Below are positions 45,171 through 53,645 of a stretch of DNA of 64,000 nt, piece after piece; positions within the stretch are counted from its first letter, which is position 1; every line of letters starts with the position of its first letter. The notes beneath the pieces are model-generated. The model did no database searches, was not told the DNA's origin, and worked only from the letters and a program-made list of their open reading frames with translations. The DNA is from Primorskyibacter flagellatus (GTDB taxonomy: Bacteria > Pseudomonadota > Alphaproteobacteria > Rhodobacterales > Rhodobacteraceae). Position numbers and translations under genes: made by a program. The stretch lies in assembly GCF_900176485.1 (NCBI RefSeq), contig NZ_FWYD01000001.1, positions 310,001 through 374,000 of the forward strand, in the 5' to 3' direction.

Positions 45171-46175
45171 ATGATGAAAAAGATACTCAACAATCCGGAA
45201 CACTATGTAGACGAGATGCTGGAGGGGCTGGTTGCCGCACATCCCGAATATTACCGCCTGCATGGCGACGGCGGCAAGGTCGTCGCCCGCGCAAAACCGG
45301 GCAAGGATGGCAAAGTCGGCATCGTCACGGGCGGCGGATCGGGCCACCTGCCCGTCTTTACCGGCTATGTGGGCACGGGTCTGCTTGACGCCTGCGCGAT
45401 CGGTGATGTTTTTTCCTCGCCCTCTGCCGAACAGATGGCGGATGCGATCCGTGTGGCCGATAGCGGCGCGGGCGTGCTGCGGCTCTACGGCAATTACGGC
45501 GGCGATGTGATGAATTTCGACATGGCCGGAGAGTTGGTGGAATTTGAGGACATCACCTGCTCCACCGTGCTGCTGGCCGATGACGTGGCCTCTGCCCCAC
45601 CCGAGGAGCATGAAAAGCGTCGCGGCGTGGCTGGCATGGTCTACGCCTTCAAAATGGCCGGTGCTGCCGCCGAGGAAGGCCGCGATCTGGAGGGCGTGAC
45701 CGCCGTGGCGCAGAAAGCCGCCGATGCGTGTCGTTCAATCGGGGCGGCCCTGTCGCCCTGTACGGTCCCGCAAGCCGGCAAACCCACCTTCGAAATCGCC
45801 GATGACGAAATGGAAATGGGCATGGGCATCCACGGTGAACCGGGTGTCTGGCGCGGCAAGCTGCAAACGGCGGACCAGATCGCCGGTGAGATGATGGATC
45901 GGCTGCTGGCCGATATGCCAATCTCCAGCGGCGACCGTGTATCGGTCATGGTCAATTCTCTGGGCGCGACCCCGCCGGAAGAGCTGTATATTTTGTATCG
46001 CACCGTGAAGGTCCGGCTGGAGGAGGCAGGCGCGACAATCGTCATGCCGCTGGTCGGACGCTATGCCACCTCGATGGAGATGGCGGGTGCCTCCTTCACC
46101 CTGTGCAAGCTGGATGAGGAGTTGGAAAACCTGCTGCAAGCCCCCTGCGACTGCGCGTTCTGGAGGGTGGAATGA
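45171..46175 (+). CDS. dhaK: Dihydroxyacetone kinase-like subunit DhaK
   Basis: A 334-residue substrate-binding subunit. The ketose-binding residues of E. coli DhaK are kept: H59 in GGGSGH, D112 in GNYGGDVMNF, and H221 in GIHGEPG, which forms the covalent hemiaminal with the carbonyl of the substrate. It phosphorylates dihydroxyacetone or a related small ketose together with DhaL. GGGAGGAGG precedes the ATG. Its place directly behind a sugar importer suggests that the substrate is the imported sugar or a derivative; DhaK-type enzymes acting on erythruloses are known in mycobacterial tetritol pathways. Confidence 0.92.
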   Translation: MMKKILNNPEHYVDEMLEGLVAAHPEYYRLHGDGGKVVARAKPGKDGKVGIVTGGGSGHLPVFTGYVGTGLLDACAIGDVFSSPSAEQMADAIRVADSGAGVLRLYGNYGGDVMNFDMAGELVEFEDITCSTVLLADDVASAPPEEHEKRRGVAGMVYAFKMAGAAAEEGRDLEGVTAVAQKAADACRSIGAALSPCTVPQAGKPTFEIADDEMEMGMGIHGEPGVWRGKLQTADQIAGEMMDRLLADMPISSGDRVSVMVNSLGATPPEELYILYRTVKVRLEEAGATIVMPLVGRYATSMEMAGASFTLCKLDEELENLLQAPCDCAFWRVE

Positions 46176-46777
46176 CGATCACCCGTGACATGCTTCTGGC
46201 CGCCATTGACCGCGTCGCGGCGGCGATGGAACGCGATTTCGACATGCTCAACACCGCCGATGGCGCCTTGGGGGATGGGGATCTGGGGGTCACGATGAGC
46301 CGCGGCATGCGCGCCATCAGCGCCATGAAGGACGACTTGCCCGACGATATCGGTATGGCGCTGTTTCAATGTGCGCAGGCGTTCACCAAGTCCTCGGGGT
46401 CGTCCTATGGTACGCTGATGGCCACCGGATTGATGAGCGCCGCCAAAGCCTTGCGCGGCGCGCAGTCGATCGACGTGGCCAGCGTTCCGGACCTGATCGC
46501 GGGTGCGCGTGACAAGATGCAGGAACGCGGCAAGGCGGACCTGGGTGGCAAAACCGTGCTGGACAGTCTGGACTACGTTTCTCGCGCCACGGCCGAGGCC
46601 GACACCGGGGATATGGTGGTTGCCGCCGCCCAGGCCGTGGACAAGGCGCTGGACGATTTTCGCGACAGACCCGCAACGGTCGGTCGCGCGCGGATATTCG
46701 GCGAGAAAAGCATCGGCCTGGACGATCCCGGCATGCTGGCGATGCGATCCGTGGTCAAGGCGGCGACCGGGCAGTAA
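46172..46777 (+). CDS. dhaL: Dihydroxyacetone kinase-like nucleotide-binding subunit DhaL
   Basis: A 201-residue helical-barrel subunit that holds the nucleotide. Mg-nucleotide ligands D30, D35 and D37 (ADGALGDGDLG) occupy the same positions as in E. coli DhaL, and the SSGSSYGTLM loop follows. No DhaM phosphotransferase is encoded nearby, so the pair likely uses ATP directly. It overlaps dhaK by four bases and ends before a bidirectional terminator. Confidence 0.92.
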   Translation: MTITRDMLLAAIDRVAAAMERDFDMLNTADGALGDGDLGVTMSRGMRAISAMKDDLPDDIGMALFQCAQAFTKSSGSSYGTLMATGLMSAAKALRGAQSIDVASVPDLIAGARDKMQERGKADLGGKTVLDSLDYVSRATAEADTGDMVVAAAQAVDKALDDFRDRPATVGRARIFGEKSIGLDDPGMLAMRSVVKAATGQ

Positions 46778-46822
46778 AACCGCTGCCAAACGGGAAAGCC
46801 GAACAGAAAATTTACAGAAGAT

Positions 46823-46847
46823 GCGGTCCGGATCTCGCCCGGACCGC
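46823..46847. terminator. Bidirectional hairpin between dhaL and the aldo/keto reductase gene
   Basis: Perfect 9-bp stem GCGGTCCGG / CCGGACCGC with a 7-nt loop, centred in the 76-bp convergent gap. There is no long T-run on either side. It separates systems A and B. Confidence 0.6.
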
Positions 46848-46853
46848 GTTGCC

Positions 46854-47933
46854 CTAGATCAGCGGATCTTCCCCGCCGTAATAGCGATCCGCGTAATCCG
46901 CGTGCAGCGCTTGATCGGCAGCGCTGAAACGCGGCCGCGCAAAGTTGTGCTGGTGCCAATAAGGATAGACCAACGGCAAGCGACTGACATCGTTGAGGCG
47001 GGTCAACTCGTCTTCGGACAGCACCAGATCCACGGCGCGGAAGTTACGCTCGAACTGTTCCACCCTGCGCCCACCGATCACCAGCGACGCGATCGCCGGA
47101 CGCGTCAGAAGCCAGGCCAGCGCGACCTGAGCCGCCTCGACATCATGCGTCTCGCCGATTTCAACCAGCACATCGACGATGTTCCAAAGCCGCTCGGTGT
47201 CGCGGATCGGCGGCTCGTCCCAGCCCGCAGCCTGCCGCGATCCTTCGGCCGGACCCGCACCCCGACGGTGCTTGCCCGACAGAAGGCCAGCTGCCAAAGG
47301 CGACCACACAAGCACGCCCAGCCCCTGATCGACCGAAAGCGGCAAAAGCTCGTATTCCGCCTCTCGCGCCTCGATCGTATAGTGGATCTGCTGGGTGGCA
47401 AATCGGCTGGAGTGGCGCGGTGCGGCGGCCAGAGATTTCATCACATGCCACGCTGAAAAATTGGAACATCCCGCATAGCGGATCTTGCCCTGCTGGATCA
47501 GCGTATCCAGTGCCTCCATCGTTTCCTCGACAGGGGTCAGGCCGTCCCATTCATGCATGTAGTAGATGTCGATATGATCGGTGCGCAGCCGTTTGAGCGA
47601 GCGTTCACATTCGCGGATCAGATGCCAGCGCGACAGGCCTTCATCGTTCGGGCCGTCGCCAATCGGCATCCGCGCCTTCGAGGTGACAAGGATGTTGTCA
47701 TATCGGCCTTCCAGCACTTCGCCCAGAATTTCCTCGGACAGTCCTGTGGAATACATATTCGCCGTGTCGAACAGGTTGATGCCGTTGTCGATGCAGGTGT
47801 CGACAAGCAGCCGTGCATCGCTGACATCCTGACTGGCGGCGCGCCCGAAGGCCCCGCGCCCGCCGAATGTGAACGTCCCCATCGTAAGTGCCGAAACCTT
47901 CAGCCCGGTCTGTCCAAGGGTGCGATACTGCAT
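46854..47933 (-). CDS. Aldo/keto reductase (system B)
   Basis: A 359-residue NADPH-dependent reductase. The catalytic tetrad is D56, Y61, K86 and H127 (FDTANMYS, TSKARM, YYMHEWD), and the opening MQYRTLGQTGLKVSALTMGTFTFGG is typical of the YajO/Gfo-like AKR branch. It is the last gene of the mtnK-mtnA-SorC-aldolase operon. In the DHAP shunt the aldolase releases a two-carbon aldehyde (methylthioacetaldehyde or acetaldehyde); reduction of it to the alcohol is the proposed role here. That role is inference from position. Confidence 0.88.
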   Translation of the reverse strand: MQYRTLGQTGLKVSALTMGTFTFGGRGAFGRAASQDVSDARLLVDTCIDNGINLFDTANMYSTGLSEEILGEVLEGRYDNILVTSKARMPIGDGPNDEGLSRWHLIRECERSLKRLRTDHIDIYYMHEWDGLTPVEETMEALDTLIQQGKIRYAGCSNFSAWHVMKSLAAAPRHSSRFATQQIHYTIEAREAEYELLPLSVDQGLGVLVWSPLAAGLLSGKHRRGAGPAEGSRQAAGWDEPPIRDTERLWNIVDVLVEIGETHDVEAAQVALAWLLTRPAIASLVIGGRRVEQFERNFRAVDLVLSEDELTRLNDVSRLPLVYPYWHQHNFARPRFSAADQALHADYADRYYGGEDPLI

Positions 47934-47944
47934 GATGTGTTTCC

Positions 47945-48625
47945 TTAACCTTTTGTGTTGTCCGCGCTGCGCGGCCCGTAGTTCTGAAACGCGACCAGCA
48001 CCTCTGCGATTTCTGCATCCGACAGGATCTGCGCCTCTCCGCCGATGCTGCTGAACAGGTAGGTGCGCGCCAGCGTTTCAAGCTCTTCCAGCCGCCAGCG
48101 GGCCTTGTCGATCGTTTCGCCCAGAACCGTCGCGCCGTGATTGGCCATCAGGCAACCATGCCGGTCCGCCATGATCTGCGCCATGTTGGCACAAAGTTCC
48201 GGGCTGCCAAAGAGCGCATAATCCGCCAGCGGCACCGTGTTTCCGCCAAAGGCCGCAATCATGTAATGACAGGCCGGGATCGACCGGCGCTGGACCGCAA
48301 GGACGCTGCAAAAGGGCGGATGCGCGTGCAGCACCACCGGCATATCGGGGCGCGCGTTGTGCATGCCCTGATGAAACGGCCATTCCGAGGATGGCTTTCC
48401 GCTGCCCCCACCCGGCAGGCCGGAGAGCGGGATCGTGACCAGTGCCTCGGGCGTCAGGGCCTCGTAGGGTACACCGGAGGGCGTGATCAGGATACCGTCA
48501 TGGGTCCGGGCCGAGATATTGCCGGAGGTGCCTTGGTTGAGGTGCCGGTCGTTCATCCAGAGGCAGGCGTCGATCAAGGCCTGACGGGTCGCGTTGGTAT
48601 CGGGAAGCGGGGTGGCGGGCGTCAT
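47945..48625 (-). CDS. Class II aldolase, probable 5-deoxy(methylthio)ribulose-1-phosphate aldolase (system B)
   Basis: A 226-residue zinc aldolase of the AraD/FucA family. E81, H100, H102 and H163 (SSEWPFHQG, VLHAHPPF, ANHGATVLG) have the spacing (19, 21, 82) of E. coli fuculose-1-phosphate aldolase E73, H92, H94, H155, so zinc site and catalytic acid are both present. Next to mtnA and mtnK it should cleave 5-methylthioribulose 1-phosphate or 5-deoxyribulose 1-phosphate to dihydroxyacetone phosphate and an aldehyde, as in the DHAP shunt of Rhodospirillum rubrum. The start overlaps the SorC stop by four bases. Confidence 0.85.
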   Translation of the reverse strand: MTPATPLPDTNATRQALIDACLWMNDRHLNQGTSGNISARTHDGILITPSGVPYEALTPEALVTIPLSGLPGGGSGKPSSEWPFHQGMHNARPDMPVVLHAHPPFCSVLAVQRRSIPACHYMIAAFGGNTVPLADYALFGSPELCANMAQIMADRHGCLMANHGATVLGETIDKARWRLEELETLARTYLFSSIGGEAQILSDAEIAEVLVAFQNYGPRSADNTKG

Positions 48626-49635
48626 GCTGTCATCTCCAAAAGTTCCTCTACGACGCGGGTACTGGTTGCGAGATGCGTGACGAAGCCGCCCTTGATGGCC
48701 GCTTTTGCAGGTGCCGCGCGCCCCGGCCCGGCCGCGACCAGAAGCGCCATGTCCTTGCCGCGCATCTGATCGAGGGTCACGCCGATCATGCGGTCCTCAA
48801 CCTCGGTCGGCACGGGCTGTCCCGCGCTGTCGATCAGCCGTCCGCAGATCACGCCGACCGCACCATCGTCACGGGCATCAGCGATGGTTTCGGCGCTCAG
48901 GATACCGGAGCGCACCACATGGGCGTCGGCATCGCAGGTGCCACAGGCCAGCACGGTCTTGTTGCAGCCTGCCAGCGCGTCAAGCTGGTCACGCACAACC
49001 GGTTCGGCCGACAGCGCGTCGCGCAACGCCTTGCTCGACAGGACCAGCGGCACATGCAGGTTGATGCATTGCCCGCCAAGCCGTTGCGCCAGCATCGCGG
49101 TGCAGGCCTCGGCGGCAAAGCCAAGGGCTGCCGGGCGCGACCCCAGAAGCTGGATCACCGTCAGATCCGGCACCGGCATGTTGGGCAATTGCTGCGCCAT
49201 GCGATAGATGGTGGCGCCCCAGGACACGCCCAGCCTGTCGCCCGGCCCCAGCAAGCGGGGCAACCAGTCTGCCGCCGCCCGCGTCACCCGCGCGACACTC
49301 GCCGCAGTGCCCTCGGGATCGACGGGATCATCGGGCACCACAAGCGCCTCGGCCAGCCCGTAGACGGCGCAAAGCTCTGCCGCGAGCCGATGGCCGCGAA
49401 ACACATCGCTGTCCAGATGCACCCGCACCCAGCCCCGCGCGCGCGCCTCATTGAGGTAATTCGCCACCGACCCGCGGCTGATCCGCATACGTTCCGCGAT
49501 CTCGTTCTGGTTCAGCCCGTCGTGATAATAAAGCCATGCCGCCTCGACAAACGGCGTGTCGTCGCGCGGCGGAAGCCGCGCAACATCCGTGGCACCGGGT
49601 TTTGCCTTGCCCAACGGCCCGACGGACATGGGCAT
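48622..49635 (-). CDS. SorC-family transcriptional regulator (system B)
   Basis: A 337-residue regulator with an N-terminal helix-turn-helix (VEAAWLYYHDGLNQNEIAERMRISRGSVANYLNEARARGWV) and a SorC effector domain (RLGVSWGATIYRMAQQLPN; VGVICGRLIDSAG; LLVAAGPGRAAPAKAAIKGGFVTHLATS). It lies inside the catabolic operon, 3 bp after mtnA and overlapping the aldolase start. Its natural target is the palindrome at 52061-52081 between mtnK and the importer genes; the effector is presumably a phosphorylated pathway intermediate. Confidence 0.9.
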   Translation of the reverse strand: MPMSVGPLGKAKPGATDVARLPPRDDTPFVEAAWLYYHDGLNQNEIAERMRISRGSVANYLNEARARGWVRVHLDSDVFRGHRLAAELCAVYGLAEALVVPDDPVDPEGTAASVARVTRAAADWLPRLLGPGDRLGVSWGATIYRMAQQLPNMPVPDLTVIQLLGSRPAALGFAAEACTAMLAQRLGGQCINLHVPLVLSSKALRDALSAEPVVRDQLDALAGCNKTVLACGTCDADAHVVRSGILSAETIADARDDGAVGVICGRLIDSAGQPVPTEVEDRMIGVTLDQMRGKDMALLVAAGPGRAAPAKAAIKGGFVTHLATSTRVVEELLEMTA

Positions 49636-49638
49636 CGC

Positions 49639-50742
49639 CTATTCTGCCGCTCTGGCAAAATCAGGAAACAGATTGGCCAGTCCTTCCTCGGATGCCTCGC
49701 AAACCCCGCGTTCGGTGATCAGGCCGGTGACCAGACGGTTCGGCGTCACGTCAAAGGCGGGGTTGCCCCCGTCCGTCCCGGCGGGCGTGACCTGCACGGT
49801 GCCGATGCGCCCGTCCTCTGTCAGGCCCTGCACATGGGTGATCTCCTGCGCGTTGCGCTCTTCGATGGGGATTTCGGCTACGCCGTCGCTGACGGTCCAG
49901 TCGATTGTCGGCGATGGAAGCGCGACGTAGAAAGGCACCCCATTGTCCCGCGCCGCCAGCGCCTTGAGATAGGTGCCGATCTTGTTGCAGACATCGCCGC
50001 GCCGGGTGGTGCGGTCGGTTCCGGTGATGACCAGATCCACCATGCCGTGCTGCATCAGATGGCCGCCCGCATTGTCGGTGATATAGGTATGCGGCACGCC
50101 GTGTTTGCCCAGTTCCCATGCGGTCAGCGCGCCCTGATTGCGTGGCCGGGTCTCATCGACCCAGACATGCAAAGCAACGCCCGCGTCATGTGCATGGTAC
50201 ATCGGGCTGGTCGCGGTACCCCAATCCACGGTGGCCAGCCATCCGGCATTGCAATGGGTCAGCACCCGCACAGGCTCGCCCGCCGGTTTTCTGGCGGCGA
50301 TCTCGTGGATCAGGGCAAGACCGTTCTCACCGATCCGGCGGTTGATCTCGACATCCTCATCGGCGATCTCATGCGCGAGGGTCAGCGCGGCTGCGGCGCG
50401 GTCGGCCTCAGCCACGGGGCGCAAAGCCGCCCGGCAGCGGTCCAGTGCCCAGCGAAGGTTGATGGCCGTTGGGCGGGTCTTCTCAAGAAACGTCCAGGCC
50501 GCATCCATATTCGCATCCGTTGGATCCTCGGCCATCGCGAGTGCCATGCCATAGGCCGCCGTGGCCCCGATCAGCGGTGCCCCCCGCACCCGCATCTGGT
50601 AGATCGCATCCGCAAAATCCTGCATTGTCGCCACAGGAACGACGCGGAACTCATGCGGCAACCAGCGTTGATCGATGATCTCCAGAACGTCCTTGTCATC
50701 GTTCCACCACAGGGACCGGTAATGCGTGCCGTCGATCTTCAT
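49639..50742 (-). CDS. mtnA: S-methyl-5-thioribose-1-phosphate isomerase
   Basis: A 367-residue aldose-1-phosphate/ketose-1-phosphate isomerase of the eIF2B-like fold. The family blocks are [20 protein letters not shown] with the catalytic-type cysteine C164, ITDN (D243), GTDR (D263) and [24 protein letters not shown]. It converts 5-methylthioribose 1-phosphate, and in shunt pathways also 5-deoxyribose 1-phosphate, to the ribulose form. The ATG at 50742 overlaps the mtnK stop by four bases and has AAGGA upstream. Confidence 0.94.
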   Translation of the reverse strand: MKIDGTHYRSLWWNDDKDVLEIIDQRWLPHEFRVVPVATMQDFADAIYQMRVRGAPLIGATAAYGMALAMAEDPTDANMDAAWTFLEKTRPTAINLRWALDRCRAALRPVAEADRAAAALTLAHEIADEDVEINRRIGENGLALIHEIAARKPAGEPVRVLTHCNAGWLATVDWGTATSPMYHAHDAGVALHVWVDETRPRNQGALTAWELGKHGVPHTYITDNAGGHLMQHGMVDLVITGTDRTTRRGDVCNKIGTYLKALAARDNGVPFYVALPSPTIDWTVSDGVAEIPIEERNAQEITHVQGLTEDGRIGTVQVTPAGTDGGNPAFDVTPNRLVTGLITERGVCEASEEGLANLFPDFARAAE

Positions 50743-51998
50743 AAGACGTCCTTTCCATTGTAGGCTCGTGCAAGGGCGCAAACCGCCTGCGCATCTGCAA
50801 CCGTATCTGCCGTGTGAATCAGCTCCGCGCCCATCAGGAGGTTCCGGGCCTCAAGCGATGCGCGGACCGACATATCGGCGATGTCTTCGAAATCGGCATT
50901 ATGTGCCAATGACAGGCAACGCCGATGCATCTCGATCCCGCAAACGGCCCAGGCGTCGCGCCACAGCCCCGTCAGAACGGCGTCGCAGGCCGGGGTGCTG
51001 TCATGGCCCTGATCTTCGAACAGTGCGGCGGGAAACAGGATGCCTGTCCGCTCGGTCGCCCAGAGGTGGCGAAACTCCGCCTCGAAAATGCGGCAGGTGT
51101 CCGCGATGATCCCAAGGATCCAGTCCTGATATTCGTCAAGGTCAGCCCCGCGATGCGCAGGCTGGCTGAAATAGGCCATCAGGAAATTCGCACAAAGCAT
51201 CCCGATATCGAACCCCAGAGGGCCGTATTGCACGAATTCCGGGTCGATCACCCGGCTGTCGCGACCCGTCGACATGATGGAACCGGAATGCAGATCGCCA
51301 TGCACCATGGTTTCGGTATTCGACACGAAGCGCTGCAACGCCTGCTGCGCCTTGACCTTGAGGGCAACATCCGCGCGCAGCGTTGCAATGACGGGTTCCA
51401 GACCCTTCGTATGGCTGTTCATCTCTGCATCGAAATACGGATCGGTAAAGACCAACGCTTCGGTAATGGCGGGGATTTCCACATTGCCGGCAAACAGCGC
51501 CACATCCGCTTTCTTGTCCGGACTGCTCATCGACAGTTCCGACCCGCGAAACGCCGTGCGTGCGCAGTAACGCCCCAGAAACTCTGCAAGACCGGCGACA
51601 TGTTCGCCCGCGATCAGCTTGCGGCGCAGGATCACATGCGGGGCCAGAAACTCCATGATGATCAGCGCCTGAGACTCGTCGAAATGGTAAATGGCCGGCA
51701 CCGCCCCCGGATCGCGGGCGGCCTGACGGATCAGCGCGTGATATTCGTAAAACGCCCGGTATAGGGGCAGCGGCCAACTATCCCCGACAAGGCGCACATA
51801 GGGCAGCGCCTGTTTGACGATGACTTTACCGCCGGGGCCCGTGACGATGAACACAAGGTTGAGATTGCCGTCCCCGACCTCTTCCACCTGCCACAACGCC
51901 GGATCTTCACCAACCTGCGCTGTCAGGGCCGTCACGTCTTTCAACCGTTCCGGCAAGGTCTCCACGGTTAATGCTTCATACGCCGTGTCTGCGCTCAT
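50739..51998 (-). CDS. mtnK: S-methyl-5-thioribose kinase
   Basis: A 419-residue kinase of the choline-kinase fold. [12 protein letters not shown] is the MtnK glycine loop; K62 is the ATP lysine; D235 in HGDLHSGS is the catalytic base; DPE at 252-254 binds magnesium. It phosphorylates C1 of 5-methylthioribose (and 5-deoxyribose in shunt organisms). It is the first gene of the minus-strand operon, divergent from the importer. No nucleosidase gene for methylthioadenosine is next to it, so the free pentose seems to come from outside. Confidence 0.94.
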   Translation of the reverse strand: MSADTAYEALTVETLPERLKDVTALTAQVGEDPALWQVEEVGDGNLNLVFIVTGPGGKVIVKQALPYVRLVGDSWPLPLYRAFYEYHALIRQAARDPGAVPAIYHFDESQALIIMEFLAPHVILRRKLIAGEHVAGLAEFLGRYCARTAFRGSELSMSSPDKKADVALFAGNVEIPAITEALVFTDPYFDAEMNSHTKGLEPVIATLRADVALKVKAQQALQRFVSNTETMVHGDLHSGSIMSTGRDSRVIDPEFVQYGPLGFDIGMLCANFLMAYFSQPAHRGADLDEYQDWILGIIADTCRIFEAEFRHLWATERTGILFPAALFEDQGHDSTPACDAVLTGLWRDAWAVCGIEMHRRCLSLAHNADFEDIADMSVRASLEARNLLMGAELIHTADTVADAQAVCALARAYNGKDVL

Positions 51999-52060
51999 CA
52001 GCGATGTCTCCCTCTTGCTTCGACGCGCTGTCACGTCTTGGGTAGCCTCGTATTTATACT

Positions 52061-52081
52061 TTTGTCAAATCATTTGACAAA
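52061..52081. promoter_or_regulatory. Perfect 21-bp palindrome in the mtnK/importer divergent promoter
   Basis: TTTGTCAAAT-c-ATTTGACAAA: ten-base arms without mismatch around a single central base. TTGACA, the ideal -35 hexamer, occurs inside it on both strands, so a repressor bound here would block both divergent promoters. The best candidate is the SorC regulator encoded at 48622-49635. Confidence 0.75.
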
Positions 52082-52127
52082 TGCATTCCCCCGCGCCTAC
52101 CGTCGCCCCATCAACGGGAGGAAGCGA

Positions 52128-53645
52128 GTGGCCGGTGACGCGCTCAAAGTAAACGGATTGCAAAAATCCTTCGGGAAAAACCATGTATTGCGCCAGATCG
52201 ACCTGACCCTTTCGCCGGGCTCCGTCACTGTTCTGATGGGGGCGAACGGAGCGGGGAAATCGACGCTGGTCAAGGTGATCTGCGGCCATCATCGCGCCGA
52301 TGGCGGCACCATGACACTGGCCGGATCAGCGTTCGAGCCGACAGATGCGGCGGACGCAATCCGCAAGGGCGTGGTCACGGTGCATCAGTCGATTGACGAC
52401 GGCGTGATCCCGGATCTGGACGTCGCCAACAACCTGATGCTGGACAGTCTGGTGGATCGCGGTCACGGTCTGTTCGTGCGCGAACGCCACATGCGTGCCG
52501 AGGCCGCAAAGGTGGCCGCCGCGATGGGCATCGACGTGAACCTGCGCGCGCGGGTGTCCGACCTGGCTGTTGCCGATCGCCAGATGATCGCCATCGCCCG
52601 CGCCATGGCCCGCGCCCCGAAAGTGCTGATCCTGGACGAGCCGACCTCATCGCTGTCCGCAACCGAAGCGGACCGGCTTTTTGCGTTGATCGACCGGCTG
52701 CGCGATCAGGGCGTCGCGATCCTGTATATCTCGCACCGCATGTCTGACATCCGCCGCATTGCCGACCGCATCGTGGTGATGCGCGACGGTGCAATCTCTG
52801 GTGTGTTCGACACGGACCCGCTTGATTACGAAGCCGCCGTCACGGCGATGTTGGGGCACCGCATGACCGATGTGGATGTCGCGGTGCAAAACGGCACCAA
52901 ACCGGTTCTCGAATTGCAGGATCTGCAACTGTTCGCCAATGCCGCACCGATCAACCTTGCAGCGCATGATGGCGAGGTGGTGGCGCTTGTCGGGTTGCTG
53001 GGCAGCGGCAAAAGCCGGCTGGCCGAAATCCTGTTCGGTATCGCGCGCGCCGCACAGGGACAGATCCGCATCAACGGCAAAGATTACGCCCCCCGCTCGG
53101 TCGAGGATGCGGTCGCTCAGGGGGTTTTCATGTCCCCCAAGGACCGGGGCACAAATGCGGTGATCCCGGCTTTCGACATTGCCGACAACATGACCCTGCC
53201 CTTCCTTCAGGGTCTGAGCGTCGGGTCTTTCCTCAAGGCCCGCAGACAACGTAGCAAGGCGCAAGAGATGATCGACCAGCTTGGCATCGTCTGTCAGTCG
53301 GTGGGCGACGGCATCAACACGCTGTCTGGGGGAAACCAGCAAAAGGTGATGATCGCCCGCTGGCTGCTGGAACCCGCGAAGGTGCTGCTGCTGGATGAGC
53401 CGTTTCAGGGCGTGGACATCGGGGCGCGTCGTGACATCGGTCGCCATATCCGCGCCACGGCACCGGGGCGCGCCACATTGGTCTTTCTTGCCGAGATTGA
53501 CGAGGCGCTTGAACTCGCCGACCGCATCATCGTGATGAATGAGGGCGCAATCGTCGGCGAGCACGCAAACCAGAACATCGACCTCGCCGCGCTGGTCGCG
53601 GATATTTCGGGGGCCAAACCTATCGCAACAGGCACTGCTACATGA
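52128..53645 (+). CDS. Sugar ABC transporter ATP-binding protein, RbsA type (system B)
   Basis: A 505-residue tandem ATPase. First domain: Walker A GANGAGKST, Walker B VLILDEPTSSL, a weak signature region (VSDLAVADRQMIAIARAMA). Second domain: GLLGSGKS, signature LSGGNQQKVMIARWLL and Walker B VLLLDEPFQGVD. The start is a GTG at 52128 with GGGAGGAAG upstream; in-frame codons before it run through the operator. It is the first gene of the plus-strand operon of system B and overlaps its permease by four bases. Confidence 0.92.
   Translation: MAGDALKVNGLQKSFGKNHVLRQIDLTLSPGSVTVLMGANGAGKSTLVKVICGHHRADGGTMTLAGSAFEPTDAADAIRKGVVTVHQSIDDGVIPDLDVANNLMLDSLVDRGHGLFVRERHMRAEAAKVAAAMGIDVNLRARVSDLAVADRQMIAIARAMARAPKVLILDEPTSSLSATEADRLFALIDRLRDQGVAILYISHRMSDIRRIADRIVVMRDGAISGVFDTDPLDYEAAVTAMLGHRMTDVDVAVQNGTKPVLELQDLQLFANAAPINLAAHDGEVVALVGLLGSGKSRLAEILFGIARAAQGQIRINGKDYAPRSVEDAVAQGVFMSPKDRGTNAVIPAFDIADNMTLPFLQGLSVGSFLKARRQRSKAQEMIDQLGIVCQSVGDGINTLSGGNQQKVMIARWLLEPAKVLLLDEPFQGVDIGARRDIGRHIRATAPGRATLVFLAEIDEALELADRIIVMNEGAIVGEHANQNIDLAALVADISGAKPIATGTAT

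Noticed and set aside
47945-48625. Calling the gene mtnB (methylthioribulose-1-phosphate dehydratase)
   Set aside because: Active-site spacing fits FucA-type aldolases, and mtnC/mtnD-type genes that would take the dehydratase product are absent here.
48673-50763. A 696-codon plus-strand frame
   Set aside because: Antisense to the SorC regulator and mtnA of system B, both with intact family motifs; same composition artefact.
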